Part shown: positions 1 through 5,919 of the stretch, in pieces
Layout of the letters: the number at the start of each line of letters is the position of its first letter
Numbering within the stretch: position 1 is the stretch's first letter
Assembly (NCBI GenBank): GCA_964591175.1
Contig: CAZQAF010000057.1
Coordinates: 1-22,946, forward strand
Length of the DNA stretch: 22,946 nt
Source of the DNA: UBA11574 sp964591175
GTDB lineage: Bacteria; Desulfobacterota; Desulfobacteria; Desulfobacterales; UBA11574
Direction: 5' to 3'
Made by a program: the position numbers and the translations under genes
Notes under the pieces: model-generated
What the model was told of the DNA's origin: nothing
The model's input: the letters and a program-made list of their open reading frames with translations, nothing else
The model's database searches: none

Positions 1-138
1 GTCGTTTTCCGTGGAGACAAGGAAACCGAAGCGCGTTGCCCCAAATGCAATAGCCCCCGTACCAAATCACTTCCAAAATCGGAAAGTGTCTTTAATGGGA
101 TCTCAAATTTCAGCACCTTTTTAAAAGACACCAACTGA
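1..138 (+). CDS. 3' end of a possible zinc-ribbon protein (partial)
   Basis: The reading frame is open from the first base and ends in TGA at 136-138, giving 45 residues. A CPKC pair near the start of the fragment (C-x2-C) resembles the second half of a four-cysteine zinc ribbon, as in FmdB/CxxC_CXXC_SSSS-type small proteins. The first Cys pair would lie outside the window. The tail after the ribbon is polar and Ser/Lys-rich. No function can be given beyond possible zinc binding, and the family assignment rests on one Cys pair. Confidence 0.45.
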   Translation, partial: VVFRGDKETEARCPKCNSPRTKSLPKSESVFNGISNFSTFLKDTN

Positions 139-610
139 ACGAGATGACCCTTGCGGCAGGTCTGCTGCACGATTCAATTTTTAAAGTTCTGAAAACATAA
201 CGTACGAAATGTTTCTGGACTGGTTTGAAGTCAAGTATCATTCAATGGTCTTTGATTCCCTTACGGATGATATCGAGAAGGAAACTTATGATTATTGATT
301 GTCAGTAAACAAAGATCACTCGACAATTAACAATAATAGGATTGACCTGACACTAAAATATGATATCTGAAAATAAATTGTTGTTATGATTGCTTTGAAG
401 ATTATCAAGATATCCTCATACATAGCATCTCTTTCGCGACCTGATTAAACCTACTACGATGTGGCATTCTTTTTCTCGACCTGGGTAATTATATCTTTAT
501 GTTATTTTTAGACCTGTAAAAAATCCGAAGTATTTTTGTCTATACTAATGTACGTGTTTGCCCTTATTTTTAGATCGTATAATACTATTTCGGAATCGAG
601 GAGGAAGGCC
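139..610. other. gene-poor AT-rich stretch
   Basis: No convincing gene is present. A frame open from 185 to 298 ends with about 30 residues after an ATG at 209 but has no ribosome binding site. It could be the tail of a decayed gene. GACCTG recurs at 344, 438, 478 and 511, without regular spacing. The last part carries the ribosome binding site (AGGAGG near 599) of the next gene. Confidence 0.4.
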
Positions 611-1028
611 ATGATCATCCGATGCATTACAAAGACCGTCAGCATAGATGCACCCGTTGAGTGTGTTTTTGCATACCTGGCAAATGCAAAGAATTGGCCT
701 CAGTGGGCCATAGTCAATGTCAAGGCTGTCAGTTCGCGCGATGACGACTGGGTGGGACATGACCACACCTGCGGGGCCCGCCAAGCTGCGCATCCGCGCC
801 AATGCGGAATACGGAATTCTTGACCATGATTTTGAGGCGCCCGATGCGTCTTGGTCCGTCCCCGTGCGTGTGGTACCCAATGGGACTGGGTCCGAATTCA
901 TGATCACATTCTTTCAAGCGCCACATTTCACGGACGCATTTTTTAACGAGCAAGTCAGTCTCGTGGACAGGGAACTCGCCAAACTGAAAGACGTAAGCAT
1001 AACAGGTTTAACATTCCACTTCCCGTAA
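611..1028 (+). pseudogene. SRPBCC (polyketide cyclase-like) protein, frameshifted
   Basis: The ATG at 611 follows GAGGAGG at 598-604. The first frame reads as an SRPBCC/START-type N-terminus (SIDAPVECVFAYLANAKNWP, then QWA) up to the DDDW at about 751. It then loses sense. Skipping one base at about 752 moves into the frame that continues with MTTPAGPAKLRI, a central beta-sheet region, and the C-terminal helix (FNEQVSLVDRELAKLK). The two halves together give about 125 residues, close to a full small SRPBCC domain that would bind a hydrophobic ligand. The C-terminus is also abnormal: after AKLK the sequence is taken over by the start of a PilZ gene in another frame. The gene is therefore broken by a +1 insertion and by a 3' fusion. 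A sequencing error could explain the frameshift but not the fusion. Confidence 0.75.
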
Positions 1029-1300
1029 GACTCAAGGCTATAGATTCGGGAATAAATAAGGTCTTAGATCTTATTACCAAGGATATATCTTATACCGGGG
1101 CATTCATTCCTACACGTTTATCTTTCCCGGAAGGACCTAAGTTTAAACTGGATTTCACCCTTCCAACTGATAATCACGAAGAATTTAGGGACATAGAGAG
1201 TTTAAAGGGTTGTTCTGGAAGGGTAATACGTTCTCGCCCGCCTGGTATTGCCATACAATTTGAAAGAAATTGTCAGATCGAAAATTTAAAAGCCTTATAA
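986..1300 (+). pseudogene. PilZ-domain protein lacking a start codon
   Basis: This frame is open from 947 to TAA at 1298-1300. It contains the two hallmarks of a c-di-GMP-binding PilZ domain: the N-terminal arginine motif (ERRKHNRFNIPLPVRLK, from 986) and the D-x-S-x-x-G motif (KDISYTGAFI). A beta-barrel region follows, with FPEGPKFKLDFTLP and a C-terminal GIAIQFE strand. There is no ATG, GTG or TTG upstream in frame before the stop at 944-946. The PilZ sequence starts exactly where the preceding SRPBCC sequence ends, in a different frame. I infer a deletion that removed the SRPBCC stop and the PilZ start. The rest of the domain is intact, so the loss may be recent, or expression may depend on an unusual start. 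A good terminator follows. Confidence 0.7.
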
Positions 1301-1321
1301 ACAAGCATGGATTATGGTTTG

Positions 1322-1352
1322 AGCAGGGTCATCTTTGCCCCTGCTTTTTTTT
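1322..1352 (+). terminator. intrinsic terminator after the PilZ remnant
   Basis: A perfect 7-bp stem (AGCAGGG 1322-1328 with CCCTGCT 1339-1345) is followed by eight T residues. It lies 22 bases after the PilZ stop. Confidence 0.85.
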
Positions 1353-1451
1353 GTCGTGTCAATATTTTCAGCCTTAAGCCACCCATCTTGAATGTTTAGT
1401 TATAGGCATTGATAATTCAGGATTGTGGTTTGGGGAATGTCACAAAACAAA

Positions 1452-1478
1452 AAGGGCAGCATGGAATGTGCTGCCCTT
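1452..1478 (-). terminator. bidirectional intrinsic terminator of the selenoprotein gene
   Basis: A perfect 10-bp stem, AAGGGCAGCA (1452-1461) and TGCTGCCCTT (1469-1478), encloses a 7-nt loop. On the minus strand it is followed by TTTTTGTTTTG. On the plus strand a shorter T run follows. It lies 20 bases past the minus-strand stop at 1499. Confidence 0.85.
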
Positions 1479-1498
1479 AATTTTTGAAATCCAAGTTT

Positions 1499-1801
1499 TT
1501 AACCACAGGTTGAACAGGCTGAACATCCTTCGTCAAACTGCAGTGCACAGTCAAATTGAAATCCAAACCCGGTAAAATCAACTTTGATCGGGTCTGCTTC
1601 TCTCAGAAGTTCTTTTTCAATGACGAATTTGAAACCGTTTATTTTGAAAACGTCATCTGTATCTTTTGACTCATCCAGAGCCATGGCAAGAGACGGGCCT
1701 CCTCATCCACCTGAATTTAGAAAGATGCGGATGGGCTTGACCTCTTTATTTTTAAAATATTCAGCGATCTCATCTGTAGCTGATTTCGTAACTTCGAGCA
1801 T
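1499..1801 (-). CDS. HesB/IscA-like selenoprotein (in-frame UGA = Sec33)
   Basis: Simple ORF calling sees only the C-terminal 61 residues. Read from the ATG at 1799-1801 (minus), preceded by GGGGAGGA, the frame runs through one TGA (plus-strand TCA at 1703-1705) to the TAA at 1499-1501, giving 100 residues. The residues before the TGA (KPIRIFLNSGG) and after it (GGPSLAMALDE) form the conserved IscA/HesB core, in which the first metal-binding Cys is expected exactly at the TGA. This gives NSGG-U-GGPSL. The C-terminus has a Cys cluster (CSACSTCG) with C-x-x-C spacing. HesB-like selenoproteins of this architecture are known in deltaproteobacteria. A role in Fe-S or metal handling is likely but unproven for the Sec form. 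The gene is monocistronic, with its own terminator. An imperfect palindrome (ACAGA-AATA-TCTGT, 1814-1827) lies just upstream of the RBS. Confidence 0.9.
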
Positions 1802-2249
1802 AGTATCCTCCCCACAGAAATATCTGTATGTATGATTTGAGAACTTGGAGGAAAAATAGTTATGGATTATGGGCTTGTCAATATATGTGGTTACTGGCTG
1901 GGGGCATTAACAGAATATTATAATTGTTCAGATCTTGTGGTCGATTGACCTAAAATCCGATTGAAGGTTTTGAAACCACTTCTAAGGAGATAACGCTTCC
2001 GGTCTTTTTGGGTGGTCATTTCCTATTGACATGATTCATCTGAGTATTAATTTAAGTTTAAAGCTTCTCTGGTGCATGTACATCTTATATTCCGGTCACC
2101 AGCATAATGATGCAAAAGGAAAAATAAATAAAATGTGCACCGGGTATAATTACGGCATTCTGAGAAGCCCTATTTCGGTAAGGGCTTAGGAGGACGGTTA
2201 ATATATCTTTATAACCTTTGCTTGGGGCGATCCAAAAGGGTCGCCTTTT
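1802..2249. other. 448-bp intergenic region with RNA-like structure at its right end
   Basis: No ORF with coding character is present. A 28-codon frame starting at 1862 has a GGAGG upstream but no recognisable product. A TTGACA occurs at 2026-2031 without a well-spaced -10. GGTGC/GCACC complementary blocks near 2071 and 2136, a TATAAT at 2145-2150, a hairpin and a terminator suggest a short plus-strand transcript, listed separately. Confidence 0.4.
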
Positions 2250-2258
2250 TTATTTTTT
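2157..2258 (+). ncRNA. possible small transcript
   Basis: A perfect TATAAT (2145-2150) is followed by a hairpin (AAGCCCT 2165-2171, AGGGCTT 2181-2187). An intrinsic terminator follows at 2226-2258 that points rightwards although no plus-strand gene precedes it. The convergent minus-strand gene starts beyond it. No good -35 is visible at the expected position, so the promoter is weak evidence. The RNA would be about 100 nt. It could also act as an antisense cap on the end of the PEP-CTERM mRNA. Confidence 0.3.
2226..2258 (+). terminator. intrinsic terminator
   Basis: GGCGATCC (2226-2233) pairs with GGGTCGCC (2238-2245) across an AAAA loop, with one G-U pair. T5-6, A and T6 follow. The T run overlaps the stop codon of the minus-strand PEP-CTERM gene. 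Confidence 0.75.
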
Positions 2259-2495
2259 AAATTTATTGCGTGCGAAAGCCGCAAGGCCCACTAAACCAGA
2301 GCCAAGCAGTATCAGTGACGCAGGTTCGGGAACGGGGGAAACCGTCTTGTCTTTGGTTTCTGGAGTTGTATCAGAGGTAACTGTTTTTGAAGAAAAACTT
2401 GATTTGCCAAGAGTGGTTGAGGAATTATCCGAAGGGCAGCCTGCCATTGAAAAAAACATAATTACAACACATAAAAACATCAATAATTTCTTCAT
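2250..2495 (-). CDS. very small lipoprotein with PEP-CTERM sorting signal
   Basis: The product has 81 residues. Residues 1-20 form a lipoprotein signal: a basic start, a hydrophobic core, then SMAGC with Cys20 as the lipidation site. Residues 21-54 are a Ser/Thr/Lys-rich linker with no fold. Residues 56-81 form a PEP-CTERM signal: VPEPASLILLGSGLVGLAAF and then a basic tail (RNKFKK). In the known family, exosortase (EpsH/XrtA type) cleaves near the PEP motif and the protein is delivered to an exopolysaccharide-bearing surface. Here both signals flank almost nothing, so the mature product would be a lipidated peptide of about 35 residues. The start is supported by AGGGGAT upstream. No exosortase is in the window. 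Confidence 0.85.
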   Translation of the reverse strand: MKKLLMFLCVVIMFFSMAGCPSDNSSTTLGKSSFSSKTVTSDTTPETKDKTVSPVPEPASLILLGSGLVGLAAFARNKFKK

Positions 2496-2511
2496 CTTTA
2501 TCCCCTGATAT

Positions 2512-2558
2512 TAGAAGCCATCTCAAAAAGTCTTTTCGTCCGATATCGGCGTTGAGAC
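2512..2558. repeat. half copy of the TAGAAGCC repeat
   Basis: This stretch begins TAGAAGCCATCTCAA and contains CGTCCGATATCGGCGTTGAG, with the palindrome CCGATATCGG at its centre. It matches the left end of the full element at 6917-7090 nearly base for base. The right terminal repeat is not found here. It is a truncated copy immediately upstream of the PEP-CTERM gene. Confidence 0.7.
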
Positions 2559-2736
2559 CTTGTATAATGTTAAAAGAAAAATTATTGAGTGCTCATATAA
2601 GGCAATAGATTTTGTGTGTCAATAATTAAATAACACAATATATGGTAAAAATAAGCCATGTTTTTAATGGTGCGTCTTGAGATGTTAATTCATTCCTTTT
2701 AGGATATTCTTTCACAAAAATGAGGCGCATGCCCTA

Positions 2737-2766
2737 TTGACATGACACTTTGTGACCTTATATTTT
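2737..2766 (+). promoter_or_regulatory. sigma-70 promoter of the XRE regulator
   Basis: A perfect -35, TTGACA (2737-2742), is followed after 18 bases by TATTTT (2761-2766). The spacing is one base longer than ideal. It points to the regulator gene at 2883. Confidence 0.55.
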
Positions 2767-2785
2767 ATGTGAAACAAAATAATAA

Positions 2786-2799
2786 GTTATAATTATAAC
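2786..2799. promoter_or_regulatory. perfect 14-bp palindrome, candidate operator
   Basis: GTTATAATTATAAC is its own reverse complement and lies about 20 bases downstream of the -10. This fits a dimeric XRE repressor binding in its own promoter region. In such AT-rich DNA a palindrome can arise by chance. Confidence 0.4.
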
Positions 2800-2882
2800 A
2801 TACAATTAAATATCTTCACACATGAGGTGGCTTTTGCCGATATCGAATGTAAGAAGTAACTGATATGTTCGAGGCGTACTAA

Positions 2883-3077
2883 ATGCATACAAACTCCTTA
2901 AAAGAAATTAGAAAGTCTTTTTTAATCAGCAAGTCGGAACTTGCCAGAATGGCAGGGTTGTCGGTGGACACGCTGACACGTATTGAACACGGCAAGCCGT
3001 GCAGGATTGAAACCAAACGAAAAATCCTGATAGCGTTAGGTCTAAAATTATCAGATAGGAAAAAAGTGTTTCATTAA
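2883..3077 (+). CDS. small XRE-family HTH regulator
   Basis: The product has 64 residues and is almost entirely a Cro/C1-type helix-turn-helix (HTH_3). Residues 8-55 cover the five-helix fold, with SKSELARMAGLSVDTLTRIE as helices 2-3, the recognition segment. There is no sensing domain. The start is supported by GAGG about 10 bases upstream. The gene has its own promoter and terminator, so it is expressed alone. The product is probably a dimeric repressor, possibly autoregulated through the palindrome in its leader. It may also control the unknown gene 150 bp downstream. Antitoxin-like function is possible, but no toxin family is recognisable next to it. Confidence 0.85.
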   Translation: MHTNSLKEIRKSFLISKSELARMAGLSVDTLTRIEHGKPCRIETKRKILIALGLKLSDRKKVFH

Positions 3078-3112
3078 TTAAAACGTTATGCCCGATTTGT
3101 CAAAGAGCATAG

Positions 3113-3144
3113 CCTCTACCAGGTTTTGGTAGGGGTTTTTTTTT
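3113..3144 (+). terminator. intrinsic terminator of the XRE gene
   Basis: CCTCTACC (3113-3120) pairs with GGTAGGGG (3128-3135), with one G-U pair, followed by nine T residues. Confidence 0.85.
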
Positions 3145-3222
3145 CAAATAAATGGGCCTGAAAGTTTTGAAACGGCTTCTTTTGGTATTTGAGTATTTGA
3201 ATGATTAAAAGGAGATAGATAT

Positions 3223-3501
3223 ATGGCTCGCCTTCTTATCGAAACCAGCTTAAATCTAAGCCCGATGGAGTCGTGGGGGAATGTGGTTCGAAAAAAACAG
3301 GAATGGATCTTCGGGCCGATTTTCAAAAAACAACTACGTGATGAGGCCATGATGGCTGTCGCGTTCGGGTACAATGTCCCGTTGTTGGAAGAAGTTCTGA
3401 AAATATCCTTGCCGTATGAAATCGAAGATGTGCTGTCACTTTTTTCGCATCAAATATTTGTAGAAACCAGTATGAACGGAAACATTATCATTCACAATTG
3501 A
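3223..3501 (+). CDS. hypothetical protein, 92 residues
   Basis: The ATG follows AAGGAGAT with correct spacing, so this is probably a real gene. The product has no signal peptide, membrane segment or Cys. It is predicted to be mixed alpha/beta and is moderately rich in aromatic residues in its first half (ESWGNVV, KKQEWIFGPIFKKQLRDE). The rest is acidic and hydrophobic (VPLLEEVLKISLPYEIEDVL). I do not recognise the family. It stands alone, between the XRE gene's terminator and a probable small RNA. No terminator directly follows the stop codon. Confidence 0.65.
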   Translation: MARLLIETSLNLSPMESWGNVVRKKQEWIFGPIFKKQLRDEAMMAVAFGYNVPLLEEVLKISLPYEIEDVLSLFSHQIFVETSMNGNIIIHN

Positions 3502-3644
3502 CGGATTCGCAGAAAACGATAATAGAATAGATGGCCTGATATCACATATCATCATTGCCGCACGACATCACCTTCGGGCGGCGCCAATCCCAAAAACTTG
3601 AAGAATATATCTTGACATGTTATTTTGTGGTATTAATTTTGATT

Positions 3645-3740
3645 AAGCCAAATCCTCATTGGCGAAATTGTTTATCAACGGTTCCTGTGATCAACGGAGC
3701 CGTCATTAAAGCCCCTGGTATCCCCGCCAGGGGCTTTTTT
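3645..3740 (+). ncRNA. probable small RNA with three hairpins
   Basis: A perfect TTGACA -35 (3612-3617) is followed by a weak -10 (TAATTT 3634-3639), placing the start at about 3645. The next 95 bases contain three consecutive stems. They are GCCAA/TTGGC (3647-3651, 3659-3663), ACGGTTCC/GGAGCCGT (3678-3685, 3696-3703, one G-U) and the 11-bp terminator stem at 3708-3737 ending in T6. No ORF with an RBS is present. It matches no RNA family I know. The promoter plus compact structure plus strong terminator argue for an independent sRNA. Confidence 0.5.
3708..3740 (+). terminator. strong intrinsic terminator
   Basis: AAAGCCCCTGG (3708-3718) pairs perfectly with CCAGGGGCTTT (3727-3737) around an 8-nt loop. 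The run of six T starts at 3735. Confidence 0.9.
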
Positions 3741-3761
3741 GGTGCTCCCCACTGTCGCTAC

Positions 3762-3795
3762 CAAAAAAGAAAGGCAGAGCTGTTTTTGCTCTGCC
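3762..3795 (-). terminator. intrinsic terminator, minus strand
   Basis: GGCAGAGC (3773-3780) and GCTCTGCC (3788-3795) form a perfect 8-bp stem. Read leftwards it is followed by TTTCTTTTTT. It faces transcription coming from the flavoprotein gene at 4255-4809 or from an unrecognised minus-strand RNA between 3800 and 4250. Confidence 0.75.
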
Positions 3796-3848
3796 AATAC
3801 ACAGCCGGTAGCCTCCCATATTCAAACTACCAAGCATTCCATTCTGTT

Positions 3849-3914
3849 AGCTTCTCCAAATGTCGTTGTACAATGCAATTTGCTGCATTTAGATGCACGG
3901 ACATCCGAGAAGCT
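3849..3914. repeat. long imperfect inverted repeat
   Basis: AGCTTCTC (3849-3856) and ATGTC (3860-3864) are mirrored by GACAT (3900-3904) and GAGAAGCT (3907-3914). This makes a 13-bp interrupted stem around about 35 nt that contain further TGCA-type self-complementarity. It could be part of a structured minus-strand RNA ending at the 3795-3762 terminator, or a decayed small element. Confidence 0.45.
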
Positions 3915-4254
3915 TTACAAATGCGATATCAAACTTCTCCTTATACAGTGTAACCTTCGTGAGATCGCATCATCACATGGTTTAAAACATGGTGTTGAAG
4001 TTGATTCGCATTTGTTGATACTTAGGTAAAACATTTTTTATGATATGTCTATAAGGTTAAGGACTCATTTTAATGGGTCAAGGTCCTATTGCATGGGTAT
4101 CACTCCCAGCGTTTTGCGAAGGTCTCTCAACGTTTCAATAAACGAATCTACCTTTATCGGAGGAATATGGTTGCTCGATGAAATTTAGCGCATATTTCAT
4201 CAGGGTGAAGCCTCTTTCACCGGGGCAGCATCCTCGACGTTCGATCCACCAGGA

Positions 4255-4809
4255 TTACATAACCAACTTTTTCCCGATTTCTCTTGCCTTTTCGAGTGTA
4301 TCAGCCTGTTGAAGAATATCGTTTTTATCTCTTGTTCCGGAAGCGACAATTGTACCTTGAACATCGTAGTGCAGAAATGAAAAAAGATTTTCAAGATATT
4401 CAAAATAACTTTTGAATGCGTTCTCATCCGGATTGCCTTGAGTAAAGGCCATCAACAAGCGTTTCTTTCCGTTTAAACGAGTGGTGAAATCGGGTCTAAT
4501 AAACGGTACGAGACGATCCATAAATCGTTTCGTTTGTCCGGATACCTGCCACATATAAACAGGCGAGCCAATGATGATGGCATCGGAGGCTTGTATCTCC
4601 TTGTGCATCAACTGCATATCATCATTCGTCACACAGGTGCCTGTTTTCCTGCAATTAAAACATCCCAAGCAGTGGGAAATTTTCATTTCAATAAGCTTAT
4701 AAAACGTTGTATCGGCACCATTTTCCGAGGCGCTTTCAAGAATCGTTTGAACCAGTTTTTCAGTGTTCCCATTTTTTCTCGGACTGCCTTCAACACCGAT
4801 TACCTTCAT
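4255..4809 (-). CDS. NAD(P)H-dependent FMN reductase / iron-sulfur flavoprotein family
   Basis: The product has 184 residues and a flavodoxin-like fold. Residues 1-16 carry the first beta strand and the FMN phosphate loop (GSPRKNGNT). Residues 47-59 carry the compact cysteine motif C-x2-C-x2-C-x5-C (C47, C50, C53, C59), as in iron-sulfur flavoproteins of archaea and anaerobes, which bind a 4Fe-4S cluster beside FMN. SPVYMWQVSGQTKRFMDRL (from about residue 82) is the usual FMN-ring and dimer segment. The likely role is cytosolic two-electron transfer or oxygen/disulfide detoxification in an anaerobe; the substrate is unknown. GGGGG lies about 12 bases before the ATG. It lies 107 bp downstream of the DUF4412-like gene on the same strand and could be cotranscribed with it. 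Confidence 0.85.
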   Translation of the reverse strand: MKVIGVEGSPRKNGNTEKLVQTILESASENGADTTFYKLIEMKISHCLGCFNCRKTGTCVTNDDMQLMHKEIQASDAIIIGSPVYMWQVSGQTKRFMDRLVPFIRPDFTTRLNGKKRLLMAFTQGNPDENAFKSYFEYLENLFSFLHYDVQGTIVASGTRDKNDILQQADTLEKAREIGKKLVM

Positions 4810-4915
4810 GGCGATCTTTTCCCCCTATTAAATCTCGGTCGTTCAATCAAGGTGTGAATACGAACATAACTTGTCGAATCCATGCCCCCGCAGGAGAATG
4901 AACTTCGTATCTTCA

Positions 4916-5686
4916 TTATTTAAAAATATCTTTAAGTCCTTTAGGAATTTTAAAAGGAAAGTGGGAGCCGGATTCGTTGTTTTCTCCGGCAGTTTTTGAA
5001 CCCTCAGTTGTAGGTTCTTCCATTTTCGAACGCTTTGTTTTAAATTCTTCCATATTTATACCCAACAACTCCATCATATTTGAAACTTGTTTGTAATCGT
5101 TGGGAGCTTCGAAATATTTAGCGGAAGTTGAACGCTCTTTGATGTTCCTTAGCTCCATTATGGACCCGTCTTGCGACTGCGTACGAATGGGCATGTCCAA
5201 TTTTTTTGATATCCAGGCGATGGTTTTTGATGTCCTTTTATAGCCCATATAATTAACGGTGGTCTCCGCTTCCTTTTTTGTACACTCATACCCATTAATA
5301 TATTCCGTTCCCAAAACTTTTTCGTTTTTCGAATCAACAAATTGTTTTGCGGTCCGTTCCATCTCTTTTTCGTTGAAAGGTTTTTTCATATAAAGTTTTT
5401 TCTCGGGATTCAAATACCATATAATATTTTTATCCCTGCGATAAATCCAAACCAAACTAAATTTGCCGTCTGGAGAGGCACCCTCTACTCGCATCTTATT
5501 CGGCATCATATATATCTTCCCTTCATGCCGCACCTGACCTTTAGCGTCGATCATGACCTGATCGGCGGTAAATTTTGTGATTTTGCCTCCCCAAAAAGCA
5601 TATGCGGATATCCCGCTGGATAGAACCGCGACTGCTACAAAACATAGAATCCATCGAATCTTTCTGCCGAAATGATATGTGCTCAT
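4916..5686 (-). CDS. secreted DUF4412/LolA-like protein
   Basis: The product has 256 residues. Residues 1-30 are a signal peptide with probable cleavage after SAYA, so the protein is periplasmic or outer-membrane associated. The mature part starts FWGGKITKFTADQVMID and contains strand-rich repeats typical of LolA/LolB/DUF4412 half-barrels: KGQVRHEGKIYMMPNKMRVEG, then WYLNPEKKLYMKKPF, LGTEYINGYECTKKEA, and SKKLDMPIRTQSQDGSIMEL. The last 45 residues are a charged low-complexity tail with a short amphipathic end. LolA-like proteins bind acyl chains, so a lipid- or lipoprotein-binding role is inferred. AAAGGGGG lies at RBS distance. The gene is probably first in an operon with the FMN reductase. 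Confidence 0.75.
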   Translation of the reverse strand: MSTYHFGRKIRWILCFVAVAVLSSGISAYAFWGGKITKFTADQVMIDAKGQVRHEGKIYMMPNKMRVEGASPDGKFSLVWIYRRDKNIIWYLNPEKKLYMKKPFNEKEMERTAKQFVDSKNEKVLGTEYINGYECTKKEAETTVNYMGYKRTSKTIAWISKKLDMPIRTQSQDGSIMELRNIKERSTSAKYFEAPNDYKQVSNMMELLGINMEEFKTKRSKMEEPTTEGSKTAGENNESGSHFPFKIPKGLKDIFK

Positions 5687-5777
5687 GGGTCCCCCTTTCT
5701 ATGTCGGTATCCACCCCAAAACGAGTATATTTATCCAAATATAAAATTTAACCGGAGCTGAGCCTATTTCGTCGAGA

Positions 5778-5812
5778 TTATGCTTAAAAAATAATCATCG
5801 GAATATCAATTA
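5778..5812. repeat. degenerate copy of the AAAAAATAATC repeat
   Basis: A 35-base core (TTATGCTTAAAAAATAATC, then ATCGGAATATCAATTA) matches 8860-8894 with about four differences. Similarity continues more weakly to about 5890 (GCATA..., CTTGATTTC). The terminal inverted repeats seen at 8822-8982 are not clear here, so this is an eroded copy. It lies between the DUF4412 gene and the radical SAM gene. Confidence 0.55.
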
Positions 5813-5919
5813 CATTCCTGTGGTTCATTTTTTTTGCATATCCCGCTCAACGTTCGGGATCTTCGACTTGATTTCAAATAATCTTGCCATTGCAGGACGC
5901 ATGCATAAATGGCTCTTAG

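Larger units (their letters stand above)
2559..2882. other. AT-rich leader region of the XRE regulator
   Basis: No coding frame is present. The only features seen are the promoter at 2737-2766, the palindrome at 2786-2799, and a long leader of about 100 nt before the regulator's ATG. Confidence 0.5.
3502..4254. other. 753-bp region without protein genes
   Basis: It holds a likely small RNA (3645-3740), two back-to-back terminators (3708-3740 plus, 3795-3762 minus) and a long inverted repeat (3849-3914). Two open frames here (3555-3953 and 3739-4029) cross these terminators, lack RBSs and show no protein family. Past 4030 there is a weak hairpin (AGGACTCATT...AATGGGTC, 4058-4086) and nothing else supportable. 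Confidence 0.5.

Noticed and set aside
209..298. 29-codon frame after the first partial gene
   Set aside because: It has no RBS and is too short to recognise. It may be a remnant, but nothing supports a product.
344..516. Four GACCTG repeats
   Set aside because: The spacing (94, 40, 33) is irregular and the flanks differ, so chance is likely.
1862..1948. 28-codon frame with GGAGG upstream
   Set aside because: It has a plausible RBS but no promoter, terminator or recognisable sequence.
3846..3920. Integron attC-like site
   Set aside because: GTTAGCT starts the left arm, but the R'' and R' box order and sequence do not fit an attC, and no integrase or cassettes are seen.
3555..3953. 132-codon open frame
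   Set aside because: It runs through a strong terminator and the sRNA structure, has no RBS and resembles no protein family.
3739..4029. 96-codon open frame
   Set aside because: It overlaps the minus-strand terminator hairpin and the long inverted repeat, and has no RBS or family resemblance.
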